Shown here in pieces: positions 42,034-54,751 of a DNA stretch of 64,000 bases. Below the pieces are notes generated by a model, which was not told the origin of the DNA, did no database searches, and was given only the letters and a program-made list of their open reading frames with translations. The stretch is from Parvularia atlantis. Its lineage: Eukaryota; Opisthokonta; Rotosphaerida. The stretch is taken from contig CALSCO010002368.1 of NCBI GenBank assembly GCA_943704415.1, positions 31,560 to 95,559 of the forward strand, in the 5' to 3' direction. Each line of letters starts with the position of its first letter. The stretch's first letter is position 1. Made by a program: the position numbers and the translations under genes.

Positions 42034-45000
42034 TCAGACCCACGTCGCGCCTTCTCGCGCGGGCTCGTCGGCCTCGGGCGGCTGCTCCCCGGCGTCGGCG
42101 TCGGCGTCGGCATCGCCGGCCGTCGCGCCCTCCGTCTCGACGTCGAAGACCCAGTGGTACTGCAGGATGAGGTGCTTGACGAGGCTGCTCTGCTTGCCCA
42201 TGTTGACCTGCACGCGCGCGAGAGCCGTGAGCCATCGCAAATGGGCGCGCACGCCCGCGCACCATGCTGCTGAGCGCGTCGGCGTTGCGCGGCCGCAGCA
42301 ACGTCGGGCCGAAGACGATCGCGAGCACGTGCGCAAACATCTGGTTGACCTCCTCGTGGTGCGTGACCCTGCCGCGCCCGCGCGACCGTCAGCCAGACTG
42401 CCGGGCGACACGCCCGCGCCGCGCGCACCGCTCGAGGTGCTCGACCAGCCGCCGCAGCGTGTAAAAGTGCGCCGGCGGCAGCTTGAACACGAGCTCCTTG
42501 ACGCGCCAGAGCCGGTCGGTGTAGTCTGGCATGGCTGCGACGCGCGCGGCGGCGCATGAGACGTCGCGGCCCACGCCAATTGTGCGATGCGCGCGCGCAC
42601 CGATGGCGGCGATGAAGCTCTCGTACAGGTCTTGCACGATCACCGGCTCGGGCAGCTGGCGCAGGAACAGCTTAAGGACGCCGCTGAGGTCGTGGACGTT
42701 CGCGACCTGCGCAAAGTCCACCGACGACACGCCGTCTGCGTGCCGCGCCGCGCCGCTGAGCAACCACTGGCCACCGCGTGCACGAGCGGCATGCGCGCGC
42801 ACAACGGTCCAGCTGCTCGCGCAGGTCCTGGATCGACGACGCGCTCCCGCTGATGCGGTAGATGCCCTCCTCGAGCAGGCCCCGGCGCTCGACCTCGGCG
42901 ATGCAGCTCTCGATCAGCAGCGGCACGACCGCGCCATCGCGCTCCGCCAGCTCCGTGAGCGACTTGCCGAACACTGCGGGCCGCATCAGGTGCGCCCGCC
43001 ACCCTCCCCTGCACGGGCAGCCGTCCGCACCGACGTGCGACGACGGGATGGGCGGCAGCGGCTTGAAGAGCTGCGCGTCCATCTCCTCGGTCGGCATCGT
43101 GCTCCTGCGGCCAGACGTGCTCAGTCGCAGAGTGCCCGCGCGCAGAGGGCACCCACCGGCGCTTGGCGTCGGACGCAAACTCGGCCGCCTTTGTCAGCGA
43201 GGCGATCCACGCGAGCATGTCGTTCCGGTCAAGCGCCTGCATAAGGAACTGCGCGCCTGCTCGCCGGCGTGAGTGCGGCACTCGTGTGCACACGGGGCGC
43301 ACCCTCCTCGGTCGTGATGCGCAGCACCGAGTCGCGCTTTGTGTAGGCGTACGCGATGCCCACGTTGGCGCCCGCGAGGCTGATGACCATCACGGGCTTC
43401 TGGCCGGCGTGCGCCGCGTCCCGCGCCCGCGCCACCAGCTGCTCGGGCGCATGTGAGACGCGCGCGGGTGCAGGTGCGGGTCGGCGCACCTGCTCTTTCA
43501 GCCGCTCGACGTCCTGCCGCCTTGTGTCGTCGCGCCGCCCCTTGTCGCGCTTGCGCAGTTTCTCTGTGCGCTGCTCGAGCTTGAGCTGCCGCACGCGCAG
43601 GTCCTGCTCCGTCTTCTCGAGCTCGCGCGCCGCGCGCTGTGTCTTGTCGCGCTCCACGGCCTGCGCAGCAGTTTAGCCTCACGGCGGCCAGCTCTAGAGA
43701 GCAGCACGCACCGCAAGCTTGCCGAAAAAGTGCCCGCGGTCGAAAGTGCCTGGAGCCTCCGTCTGCAGCCCGGACGCGCGTCAGTGCACAGTGCACAGTG
43801 CACAGTGCACGCGCTCGAGCACGCACGCACCGCCAGCACGCGCCGCAGATCGTCGACAGTCCGCACCGGACGCCTCGCAAAGACCAGCTGCTGCAGCGCC
43901 GTGTGGGCCGGCGTCTGCGCGCGGGCGTCGTGAGTGCGCGGATTGGCTGCAGACATACGGTCGCACCGCCGGTGCCGCGGGCGTCGGGATGCGCGCCACG
44001 GCGTTGGCGTGTGCGCGCACGACGTTGTACAGCCGCCGCCGCTTCTCAAAGTTCAGCAGGCCTGCGCGGCGTGGCGCGCCTCAGCCCGGGCCGTCCATGC
44101 CTGGCAGCACGCACCGCCCGAGGTCACGTCGGGCTCCTTGGCCAGCTGCAGCATCTCATCGATGACAATACCTGCGCGCAATGCTCGTGAGCCAGTCGCC
44201 GAAGCGGCAACGCGCGACGCACCAAAGTTGGGCAGCATGGGTGTCGCGCTCGTGTCCACGGTCTCGCTGAGCACCATGCCGCTCAGCTGCTGGTGGATGA
44301 TCTCGAGCACGTGGATCTTCTCGCTCGCGACGCCCTGCACGCCACACCAACGTGCAATAGTCAGACGACCCGACCGCTGCCGCGGTGTCCAACCAAACGC
44401 GCCTTCCACGCCGACGCGTACACGCGGCTGTGCACGTCCAGCAGACCAGCAATGACGGCGCGGGCGGCGAAGGCGTTGCGCTGCTCGACAAGTTTCTGGC
44501 GCATGCGCACGCGGGTGAGCTGTGCTGGCGGTGCACACAGGCACATGCGCACCGCGACGAGGCCGATCAGCGCTGTCAGCGTGCGCACGCGCTCGGCCTG
44601 GCCCTCACTGTCGACAATGCACGCAACGCAAAAGTCGCGCACCTGCCCACACCTGATCAGCGGCCGCGTGAGGCATGCGGATGTGCGCAGACGCACGCGG
44701 CAGTAGTAGTTGTACACGTTCAGGACCGAGTCGGGCAGGATGCCGGCCTGCAGCTGGAACACGGCATCTGCGTACACACCGGTGAGCCACGCCGGCACCG
44801 ACGCTGCTCAACGCGCACCGTGCGTCCGCGCAAACACGTCGTCCACGCAGACGTCGTCGGGCGCGAGCACGCCGTCGCAGGCGCTTGCGGGACTGAGCAC
44901 GGTCGTGAGGTGCGACTCGAGCACGATGTACAGCGCGACGTAGTCGCGGCGGTCCATCGTCTGTGCATCAGTCGTTGTCCGGCTCAGTCCACTACGCGAG

Positions 45001-48000
45001 CGAGCGCACGGCATGCCAGCGCACCCGCGCCAGCGTCACGCCCGTTGCCCCGATCACCTCGGCCAGCGTCGCGACCTGGCTCACGTCCAGCGCCGTCTTC
45101 TTGTCTGCCCAGACGGCGCGGAACGCCGTTGGTGTCGGCGCCACAAACTGTCGCTGCTTGAGCTGCACGCACGGCGCCGTGAGCACACGCTGGCGGTGGA
45201 CGGCAGCCGCGCACCTTGGCCGCGAGCGTCTTTTTGAGCGACTCGATCCAGGCAGGCGTGGTGGCGCTCTTGTCTGCGTGGGACAAACAAGAGAGCGTGA
45301 GCGCAGACAAAGGCGTGTAGTGGTCGCGCACCGTAGAGGCCGTCAAGCGTCGCATTGAAGTGCGCCAGCATCGCCTCGCTCTCCTGAAAGTCGTGCAGGT
45401 GGCTGTTGATCCACGACGAGCAGATCTTGAGGAAGCTGCGCGCGACAAGGGCGTGAGTGCCGCACAGTACGCAGACGCACGAGCGCCGCACACCGAATGG
45501 ACAGGATCTCCGACGCCTGGCGAACCCAGGCCTCGCCCGCGGCCGCACCTTCGCGTATGACGTGCGTGAGTGGAGCGCAGCACAGCGCTGGCCGGTCGCG
45601 CACCGGCCGTCGAGAGCTGCTGCATGTGCTGGCGGAAGCGCGCGCGCATCGTGTCGAGCACCTCGACCGGGTCGCTGAACGTGGGCAGCGTGAGGAGAAA
45701 GCACGCGAGGTACTCGCTGTCGAGCAGCGTCGGGTCCAGGCCTGTGGTCGTGGCGCGGTGAGCTGCGGTGCGCCGGCCGCGAGCCACGCCACCTTCGGCG
45801 CCAAACAGCCGGCCCACGAGCCGCTCGAGTGTCCCTGCGAGCACCTGCGACGTCTCGCCCTTCTTGCTCGGCGAGAGCACAAGGTTGCGGTCCTGCGGCG
45901 CGCCACACATCAGCCGCGTCACTAGGTAGCGGGCGCACGGACCGTGTCGGGCAGCCCAAACAGCTTTGAGATGGTCGAGGCGATGAGGTCGGCGCCATCG
46001 CCTATCTGTCGACGCACGCGTGAGGACGACCACAAGGGCAGCCCAGGCGCACCCGCAACGTGTCCTTGCTTGAGTTGAGGCGCTCGCGAATAGTGCCGAC
46101 GACGGCGCGGGGCGAGTCGTCGCCTGCGCGACCCGTCAGCACTGCACATGCAGCGGGCAAAGGGCGCGCACCCGATGCGACGATCGCGCTAGACGAGGCG
46201 CTCGACGTCAAGGACCGCGCCTCGGACTGCAGCGACAGCTCCGTCGCGCGCTCGGGCGCCACTCTGCGCGCCGCCGTGAGCAAAGGCGGACGCACAGACG
46301 CAGACGCAGGCGCACCCGGTCCACGACAACAGCCGATTGCGCAGCACATTGTCGGGCGCTAAGTCCTCGTAGGCCAGCTGCTGGAAGCGCGCCAGCCAGG
46401 CACAGAAGCGCGCGACCGCGATGTTCTTGCGGAAGTGCACCACCTCTGCGATCGCAGCGGTTGGCGTCAAGCAGCGCGCGTCCCGCGTGACGAGTCGCCG
46501 CACACCGGGTCCGATCTGCCACGGCAGCCGCTGAATCGCGTCGAGCTCGCGCAGCACAAGCGCTGTGGCGCGCGGCGCCATCAGACGGTAAGCTGCCAAG
46601 ACGGGAGCGCAGACCAATGTCGGGCACGGCGGGCACGCCGGCCGGGAGGCGCTGCAGGCACGCGCGCGCCTTGTCGTGCTCGTCCTCATCCGACGCGAGC
46701 TGCACACACTCCTCAAAGTGCTGGCGCACGGTGTCGTCGAGCGCCTGCGCTCGTCGTGAGCGGACGCGGGCGCTTCCCGGTGGGCGCGCACCGCCCACGT
46801 CCGGTTGAGCCTGTACACACTGTGCATCTTGAGCCCGCCGACGACGGCCGCCATGCCGTTGTAGTTGTGCAGCTGGCGGCACGCCTGGCCGCGTGCGCGT
46901 CAAGCGAGCACCGGGCGTGTGCGACCAACGGGCGCGCACCCACGCCGTCTCGATCAGGCGGCTGAGCACGTCGACGCGCCTGTCGAGGTCGCGGCAAGAG
47001 ACGACGAGCGTCGTGACCCACGCACTCACGCGCGCGGTCCAGGCCTGCATCGCCGCGAGGCTTTCCAGCCGCGCGACCGACTCGCTGCTGCTGGCCTTGC
47101 TGTCGGGCTGCTGTGCTGACATCAGCGAGGCTACATTCGGTCGCGTGAAGCGCGTGCCTCGCCAGCGTCGGCTGCAGGGCGCTCGCTGATCGACGCCGCG
47201 CTGAGAGACTTGCGCATCGTGCGGTACGGCAGCATCGCGCGCTCGAAGGCGTACTCGGCGACGTCGAACGCGCTCAGGCGCGCCAGCAGCGACGCGTCGC
47301 GCAGGGTCAATTGGGCTGCGACGGCGGCCGGCTTGAGCTGCGCACGAAAAGAAGGTCAGCCTTGCGTCGGCTGCAGCTCGCGCCGTACGTGCCTGCAACA
47401 AGTCGTCGGCGGTCGGCACAATGGACGCCGGTGGCGCTGTAAGGGGCTCCGGCGGCGCGGGTGCGTCACCCGCGATCTGCACGGCATGTCAGTCACAGCG
47501 AAGCGGGTGCGGTGATGCACGCACCGATTGGAGCACCGCAGACCGCGCGGCACCGTGCTCGGCCGCGACGCCGAGGTTGCTCGCGAGCGTCGCCGTGCTG
47601 GTGAAGACGGCCGCCCAGTCGTCGCGCGCGGCCTGTATCGCGTCCGCAGCACTCTACGGCAAGGGCAATGTTTGGAGCTGCACAAGCACAGAGCAAGCGC
47701 ACCTTGGCGCTTGCCGCGGCCGAGCCGAAGACGACCTTGGGCCGCAGCGCTGCGGGGCATTGCGCGAAGTACGCGGCCCAGGCCCGCGCGATCTTCAGGA
47801 ACCTGCGCGCGAATGTCAGCCTCGCATGAGCACGACGTGGCGGCTGCACCGGTGCACGAGCCCGCGCTCGGTCTCGGCAATATCGCCGGCAAGCACGTCG
47901 TCGCCGCCGCTGAGCAGGCACGCGAGCCTGGCGCGGCAGGTCGCGTGAGCACGCAACGGGCGCGATGCGGTGCAGAAGTCGCGCGCACAGCGACTCGATG

Positions 48001-49625
48001 CCGTCGAGCGCGTCATGCAGGCTCGTGAACGACCAGTACGTGGTCACAAACTCGTCCGCAAAGTCGTCTGCGCGTCGCCAGAAAGGCTGAGATGCGCATG
48101 CAGTCTGCACGATGCGCACCGCACGCTTCCTGGTACAGCAGCTCGGTCACGAGCGCCTTGGCCGTCCCACCCTTGACCTGGCGCTTGGTACCGGCGTGGG
48201 GGTCGTACACTGCCGCCTGGCCGTCGTCCGCGCGCTCAAATATGAGCTTGTTGCTGCGTTTATTGTGGCGTTAAACGGGTGTTGCAACGTGCGCGCGGCC
48301 GGCCTACAACGCACCGGTCCGCCAGCACCGATGTCTGGCGGCGCGACAACATCGACGTGGCGACGTCTGCCGCCCACTGTGTCAGCAGCACGCGAGCGGT
48401 CACACGGCGCAAGCGCACCCGCGAGGCGCTTGCGGCTCTCTTCGAAGCGCGCGAGCCAGCGCTGACGGGCGGCCGCGGTGCCGAAGCGGTAGACGTACAG
48501 GTCGTTGACAACCCTCACATTGGCGCAGTCGACAAAGGCGCCCGACGTGTCCGGCCGCGCCTGGGCGAGCACGAGCAGCAGCGACGACGAGAAGTGGAAA
48601 GTGTACTTGGCCGCGGCTGCGGTCGCACTCGCGCTGCGGCAGCGCCGCAGAACGACGAGCTTGCCGTCGAGCACGAGCACGAGGCACAGCGCCTGCTCTT
48701 GCCCTGCCGCGTTTGTTGCGCACCGTCAGCGCCGCACGCACGCGCGTTCACACAGCGCACCGCTGAGCGAGTCGAGCTCGGCGGCCTCGTCACCGTACTC
48801 GTAGCGCACGAGGGCGCCGCCGACAAAGAGCGTCCGCGCCGTGCTCTCGTCGACCATGTTCTGTGCGGGGCGCGGCGTATCGTGAGAAGGCGCAGCGTTC
48901 GCCATTGGCGTCGCGCACGCACCGGCGTCAGCTGCACGCCGGCAGGGCTGCCCGCGCCAGCCAGTGGCGCGGCCGACGCGGCGGCGGGGGTGCTGGCTGC
49001 GGCCAAGGCGAGCAGCGGCACGTGCATTGCCGCCGGCGCGCTGCTGAGCCGCTTGATGCTCGTGGTCTGGTGCGCTTAACCGGGTCAGCGCGACACCGGC
49101 GGCGGCGCGAGGACGCGCCTGCAGCTTTTCCAGCTCGGCGAAGAAGGCGCGGGCGAGGTCATCGGCGGGCTTGAAGAAGAGCAGCTTGGAGCCGGCGATC
49201 TGCGCCAGCAGCACCTTCCAGCTGCGCAGCGACGGCGCCACAGTGCCGCGCTGCAGGTCCGTCTTGAGGTTGACAAAGCCGCGGGCGACGCGCGGCTGCG
49301 CGCCCGCGACGGTCGGCGTCGTCGGCGTCCCCGGCGCCCCGCCCGCGTCGGCCTGACCCTCGGCCCCGTCCGCGTGCGCCGCCTCGGCCGCGAGCTCGAG
49401 CTGGCTGCCGGTGCTGCGCGCGTGCGCCGGATCACCGGGCTGCCTCTCCGCTTGCAGTTTGCGGCGTCGCACACACCGCGAGCCGCCGAGGCTGCTGCCG
49501 CCGCTGCCGCCTCCGCCGACGCCACCGCTGCCGCTGACGCTGCTGCTGCTGCTGCTGCCGGCGGAGGGCGCGCCGCCGCCGCCAGTGTTTGTTGACGCGC
49601 CGCGCCTCAGCCACCGCGTTGTCAT
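42034..49625 (-). CDS. Giant GTPase regulator: PH domains, two RasGEF modules, PH and RhoGAP
   Basis: About 30 short exons stay in frame across the span. In order: Ser/Gly-rich start; a PH-like region (RGFVNLKTDLQRG...SWKVLLAQIAGSKLLFFKP) and another (LFVGGALVRYEYGDEAAELD...LVLVLDGKLVVLRR). RasGEF_N number 1 follows (VKGGTAKALVTELLY, FVTTYWSFTSLHDALD), then RasGEF number 1 (AAQLTLRD, then HNYNGMAAVVGGLKMHSVYR LNRTW). RasGEF_N number 2 (AGTLERLVGRLF, YLACFLLTLPTFSDPVEVLD) and RasGEF number 2 (RNAFAARAVIAGLLDVHSRV, NFEKRRRLYNVV) are next. Then come a charged coil, a PH-like domain (MVISLAGANVGIAYAYTKRD ... MLAWIASLTKAAEF) and RhoGAP with the Arg finger in EGIYRISGSAS. The stop is at 42034. Junctions checked between the two GEF halves and across 44957 are in phase, so this is read as one gene. 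Confidence 0.75.
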
Positions 49626-49666
49626 TAGTGCACTGAAAATATGGCCACCGCGTTGTCATCAGCACA

Positions 49667-50517
49667 CTAACGAGCGGACGTCTCAGCGGCAGCGGCGGCA
49701 GCAACAGCGGGCATCGTGGTCGTTGTAGGATGAGCAGCAGCCGATGCGCCACCGGCGGCCGCCCGCACCGCCGCCAGGCCGAACTTGTCCTCCTTGGGCG
49801 GCACGAGCACGTCGAAGAGGCGGTAGTAGACCACGGTCGAGTCGGTCGCGACGACGGCAAGGTTGACGCTGGCGATGGTGCGGCGCGTCAGTGTCTGCGG
49901 TGAGGCAGTGCGGCAGTGGAGGGCGAGGCGCACCAGAAGGGCCGCGCGTGCTCCGGATGCTGCGCAGCGATCCCCTCAAACAGCGCCGTGAGCCTGCACG
50001 CCCGCGATCAGGCGCCATCCGCAGCAGCGGGCAGCGGGCAGCGGGCAGCGGGCAGCGGGCAGCGGGCAGCGCACCGCGCCACGGACACGTCGCTGTCCAT
50101 GCTCACGGGCACGACGGCCTGAATGTCGCGCTGCGTCACAGGCGCGTGTGGCGCCATTAGCACCCTTCCCGCCCAACCTGCGCATCGCCTCACCCCCTCC
50201 GACTCGCGCGCCAGGAGATACACCGTGTCCTGCCCCGGCAGCTCATGCGCCGAGATGTCGACCCAGAGCTTGGCTGCGCGCAGCATGCAATCGTCGATGA
50301 TGAGACCGGGCAACGCAGCGGGCCGCGCCTCGCACCGTAGCGCAGGTCGAGCGACACCTGGAAGACCTCGTTGGCCGTGGCCGGGTGCCGCGCGCACACG
50401 TCGCGCACGAACGCGTACTGCGGCGGCGCCCGCGCGCACAGCGCACGGTGAGAGATCGCGCGCGGCATCGATCATGCGGCGGCGGCATCGACGCACGGCT
50501 GGGTGAACCTCCATCAT
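49667..50517 (-). CDS. TSEN15: tRNA-splicing endonuclease subunit SEN15-like
   Basis: Exon 1 encodes only MMEVHPA and joins YAFVRDVCARHPATANEVFQ, then VSLDLRYG and KLWVDISAHELPGQDTVYLL. The C-terminal exons give QAVVPVSMDSDVS, then IASVNLAVVATDSTVVYYRL and FDVLVPPKED. The last block (LAVV-x-DSTVVYY-x-L...LVPP) is the TSEN15 signature of the endonuclease-like C-terminal fold. TSEN15 is the structural partner of TSEN34 in the tRNA-splicing endonuclease. An intron near 50080-50000 holds a 7-bp tandem repeat. The Ala-rich tail ends ETSAR at 49667. Confidence 0.82.
50027..50070. repeat. Minisatellite of GGGCAGC units in a TSEN15 intron
   Basis: About six perfect tandem copies of a 7-bp unit. It lies inside the intron between the VVPVSMDSD and IASVNLAV exons of the TSEN15-like gene. 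Confidence 0.9.
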
Positions 50518-50535
50518 GCAAGCACAATCTTCTTC

Positions 50536-53500
50536 TCACTGCGCGGCCTCGACCGTCGTGGCAGGCCGGTGGTACTCGAACGCGTTGCTGGTGCTGCTGG
50601 TGCTGCTGGTGCTGCTGGTGCTGGTGCCGCCGGCACCACCCACGGCCCCGCCCGCGCCGCGGCCCGAGCCACGGCCCGAGCCACGGCCGCTCGCCTCTCG
50701 GCGCGGTTTGCGCTCGTCGCCCGTTGCTGTGCGGCGGACGGGCGCCGTCGATGCGGCGGGCGGCGCAGCCGGCGTGATATCGGCCGTCGGCTTGTCGCCC
50801 ACGACGCCGTCCGCCGTCGCACGGCGCTGCGCGGGCTCTGGGCGCTTGCCGCGTCCTGCCGACGGGCGCGCGGCGGGTGGCTCCGCGCTCGTGCTGTCTG
50901 CAGAGCTCGGCGTGCGAGGTGACGAGGCAGAGTCGCGGATGTAGACGAACGAGCTGCCGCCGCCTGCTGCCGCGCTGTTGCTGCCCGCTGCGGCGCTGTT
51001 GCTTCCGGATGAGCCGACGCGCTGCGCCCGCTGCCGGCTCGACAGGTCGCCCTGGTCTGCTGATTGCAGCACCTGCTGCTGCTGTGGGCGCGGCGGACGC
51101 GGCTGCTTCTGCCGCTGGCCCTGCCCGCCTTGCTGCTGCTGCTGCGTCGACTGCTGCTTCGTCTCAAGGGACGGCCGCGGCGGCCGTGCCTGACTCCGGT
51201 GCGGCTGCGGCTTGACATTGGCCGCGGTGCTGTCGGACGGGCTGAGCGTCATCTGCACTGTGCCGACCTTGATAAATGGCAGCTCGGGCGTCGACGCGCT
51301 CGGCGCAAGCTCCTCCACGCCCGCCACGCCGACCACTTCAGTGAGCTGCCGCGCGTTGCCAAGCATCAGTCATCAGTCGCGCGTCGCCGCTCCAGACGTT
51401 GCACGCCACCTTGGGACGCACAGGGGCACCGGCCGTCGCGGCAAAGCTGGGCACCGGGCGCATTGGGCGCGGGGCGGCGACGACGGGATTTGCGATGGGC
51501 CTAACCGGGCGCGGCGCGTCATGCACATCCGCATGCGCCACATGCATGCACACCCACCCTGGCGCCGTGTCGAGCAGCGCGGCGCGTCCCTGCGTCGCCA
51601 GCGTCCCGAACGCTGGCACGGGCTGGTGCAGGGTCACGTTGCTCGTTGTGTTCCAGGCAAACTGCGTGCTGTGGCCGGGCGCCGGCTGCAGCATCGTCAC
51701 CGTCGGCGCGCCGTGTCCGTTGGCGCTCGTGCTGCGTGATTGCGGCGCGGTTGGTGCACGTTCACGCAGAGGCGCATCGCACACGCACCTCGATGCGAGC
51801 GGCGGCGACACGTGCCGCGTCAAGAGCGGCGCCGGCCACTCCTTCTCCGGGAAGACGGCAGACAGTGGCGACTTGCTGGTGCTGCGTGGCCGTACGGTCA
51901 GCAAAGTGTGCGCGCGTCCGCGCTTGCCGCCGCGCACCTGGCGTCGCTTAACTGATCAAACGGCCGCGCGTCGAGCTGCTTCGTCACGGCCGACGACGAG
52001 ATGCCGCCGAGCATGCTGGGCGGCATGCGCGCGTTCGTCACGAACGGGTCGGGCAGCGTCACTGCGGCCGAGCTGGCCGCGTTGCTCTGCGGCCACGCTG
52101 ACCACGAGCCGAACGTGAGCGGCACCGGCCCGACCGGCTCGAGCGGCGTCGACGTCTTGCGCAGCTCCTCGAGGCTGTCGCTGCGCGCGAGCGGCCTCTG
52201 TGCCGCCGGGTCCAAGACGGGCGACGGCTCGAGCGCGCTGAGGGCTGTGCGCGCGATCCGGTGTCCTTCCTCGGACGAGAAGCTAATGTGCTCCTCCTCG
52301 GCCGACGCGGGTTTCTGTGGCGTCACGTCGCCACGCGGCGCAGACGCAGCGATCGCGGGTGCGGCTGCTGGTGTGCCTGCGGGCGCGGTGCTCTCCGGTG
52401 CACTGTCTGCCTTGTTCGGGCGGCGCTCTACGCGCTCTGGCCGCTCTGGCCGCTCCGCCTTTTCGCCGCGCTCTGGACGCTCTGGCCGCTCGCCTCGGCC
52501 CCGCCCGCCGCGACTGCCGCGGCCACCACGCTCCGCAGGCTCGCTCTTAACCGGCCCCGCCTTGGCGGGCTCGGCCTTAGCGGGCTCGGCCTTGGCGGGC
52601 TCGGTCGGCGCAGGCATCGGCTCGGTCTTGGCCTGCTCTGCGGCCGCCTTCTTGCGCTCGTCCAGCTCGCGCAGCTTCGCCGCGATGCGCCGCTGCTTCT
52701 CCTGCTCCTCGCGCTCCTCCTGTGCCGTGCCGCGCAGTCAGCCGCAAGCTTGGCACGCATGCGCAAACGCGCACCTGTTCACGTCGCAGCCGCGAGCGCT
52801 CCTCGGCCTGCTTCTTCATGATCTCCTTCTGATGCCGCACAAGCTCAAGGTCCAGGCCGGGCTCGAGCACGGGCGCAGGCGCCGGCCGCACTGCCGGCTG
52901 CGGAGCGGCGGCTGTTGGCTCGGTGCTGCGACGGCGCCGCTGCGACAGGTCTGCGTGGTCGTCAGCGACCAGGCGATAATGAACGGCACGGTACCTTCCG
53001 TTGGTTGTGTGGGCGTCTCGTTGCGCGGGTGCACGGCCACGGCCGGCGGCTTGTCGGCAAACTTGTCCGGGTCAAAGCTCGGCCGCCGCTTGCGTCCTGC
53101 CTGGCTGACCGGCGCGTTGGCGAGCGCGAGCTGACCGGTCGCCGGGTTGAACAGGCGCGCCGAGTCTGCCGGGCGCGGCCGCTGCAACAGGTCGCGGTCG
53201 CTCATGCGGCGGTCGCGGTCCTCAGCGTCGCCGTGTGACTGCTGCCGCTGCTGCGGCTGGTAGAAGCGCGCGTCGTCTGTGTCGCGGCTGGAGGTGCGCA
53301 CACGTGAGCGTCATGCGCACGCATCAGCAACGACCAGGGGGGATGCACCTCGCGCGCGCCGGCGGATGCGCGGGCGGCGCGGACAACTGCGATGGCGGCG
53401 CCGGCTCCGGGCGGATGATATGTTGTGGGTGCGTGGCCTCACTGCGCAGCGACGGCGGCGGCCCGGCCTTCCACGCGATCGTCTGCGCCTGCGCGACCGG

Positions 53501-54176
53501 TCGCGGCGGGCGGCGCTGCTGCTGCTGCTGGGCCGGCTGTTGCTGTGGCGCGTGCTGGCCGTGATAATCGTCGCGCCCGTGCTGCTTCCTGCACGCAGAG
53601 CGTACGTGTCACCGCGCCGCGTTGGCAGGGCTGTGCGCGCGCGCACATGAGCGTGATCGGCTCGCAGCGCATGAGCGGCACAAGCTGCTTCGGCGTCTGC
53701 GCGGCCAGGCGCTTCTCGCGGTCCTCCAGCAGCTGCTGCTCGCGCTGCAGCAGCGGTGTCGTCGTCTTCTCCAGCTCGGCCTCGTCCAGGAACACGGGCG
53801 CGTTTATCTTGTCGAGCCCCTCGTCGTCGTCGACCCACTTGCTGCTGCTCTGCACCTGGAAGCTCGCCATGAGCTCCTCGGGCTTCACGGCGACAAAGCG
53901 CGGGCGCGTCTCGGGCGTGCTGATGCGCGGCGCGATCAGTAAACACACATGATGCCGCATTCGCGCACCCGCGGCTCGGCTCGCTTGACGGCTGCGGCTG
54001 CAACTGGCGCGAGTTGGCGGCAGGCCCAGGCGGCGCGGCGCGGGCCCCTGCGCTGGGCAGCTGCCGTGATGCGAGAGCGGGCGGCGGGCCGACGTCCTGT
54101 GCGCGCTGGCGCCTAAGCAGGCGCGAGCACAGTGCCGCTACGAGCGCACCCGGTACAGGCTGGGCGGCGCCGACAA

Positions 54177-54221
<45 letters not shown>

Positions 54222-54697
54222 AGACGCGATACCGTGGTGCGGATGGTCGCCTGCCGTCATCGCCGTCAGCGCGCCGTCCGTGCGCTGTCGCGGGGGGGGG
54301 GGGGGGGGGGGGGGGGATGTCACGCACGTCGCTGCGCCTCATCGCCAGCCCCAGCGAGCGCCGGGAAGTCGGCCTCGGCCAGTGCGCGCACGGGCGCGCG
54401 GGCGCTGGTCGCGGCGGGCGCATCGACGGCCCAGGTGCGTGCGCCGGCGCGCTCGTGCTGCACACCGATGTGAGCGGCGCTTCAACGAGCGCGACGGCGC
54501 GCACCGGGTCAGTCTGCGCAGGGCGCGGCGGGGCTGGGCCGCGGCCGTGGCGTGCGCGGCTGAGGCTCTGCACCTCGGGGCGCGCGGGCGCGGGCGCGGG
54601 CGGCGGCGCGGGCGGCGGGTGCTGAGCGTGGTGCGGCGCCGACGTGTGCCGCAGCGACTGCAGCAGCTCGGTCGTGCTCAACGTCGCGTACTTGTGG

Positions 54698-54751
<54 letters not shown>

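Noticed and set aside
44957-44957. ATG at 44957 as the start of a separate RhoGAP gene
   Set aside because: The preceding exon joins it in frame across an intron with GTGCGC donor, CTGATG branch-like motif and ACAG acceptor, and the joined sequence continues the second RasGEF.
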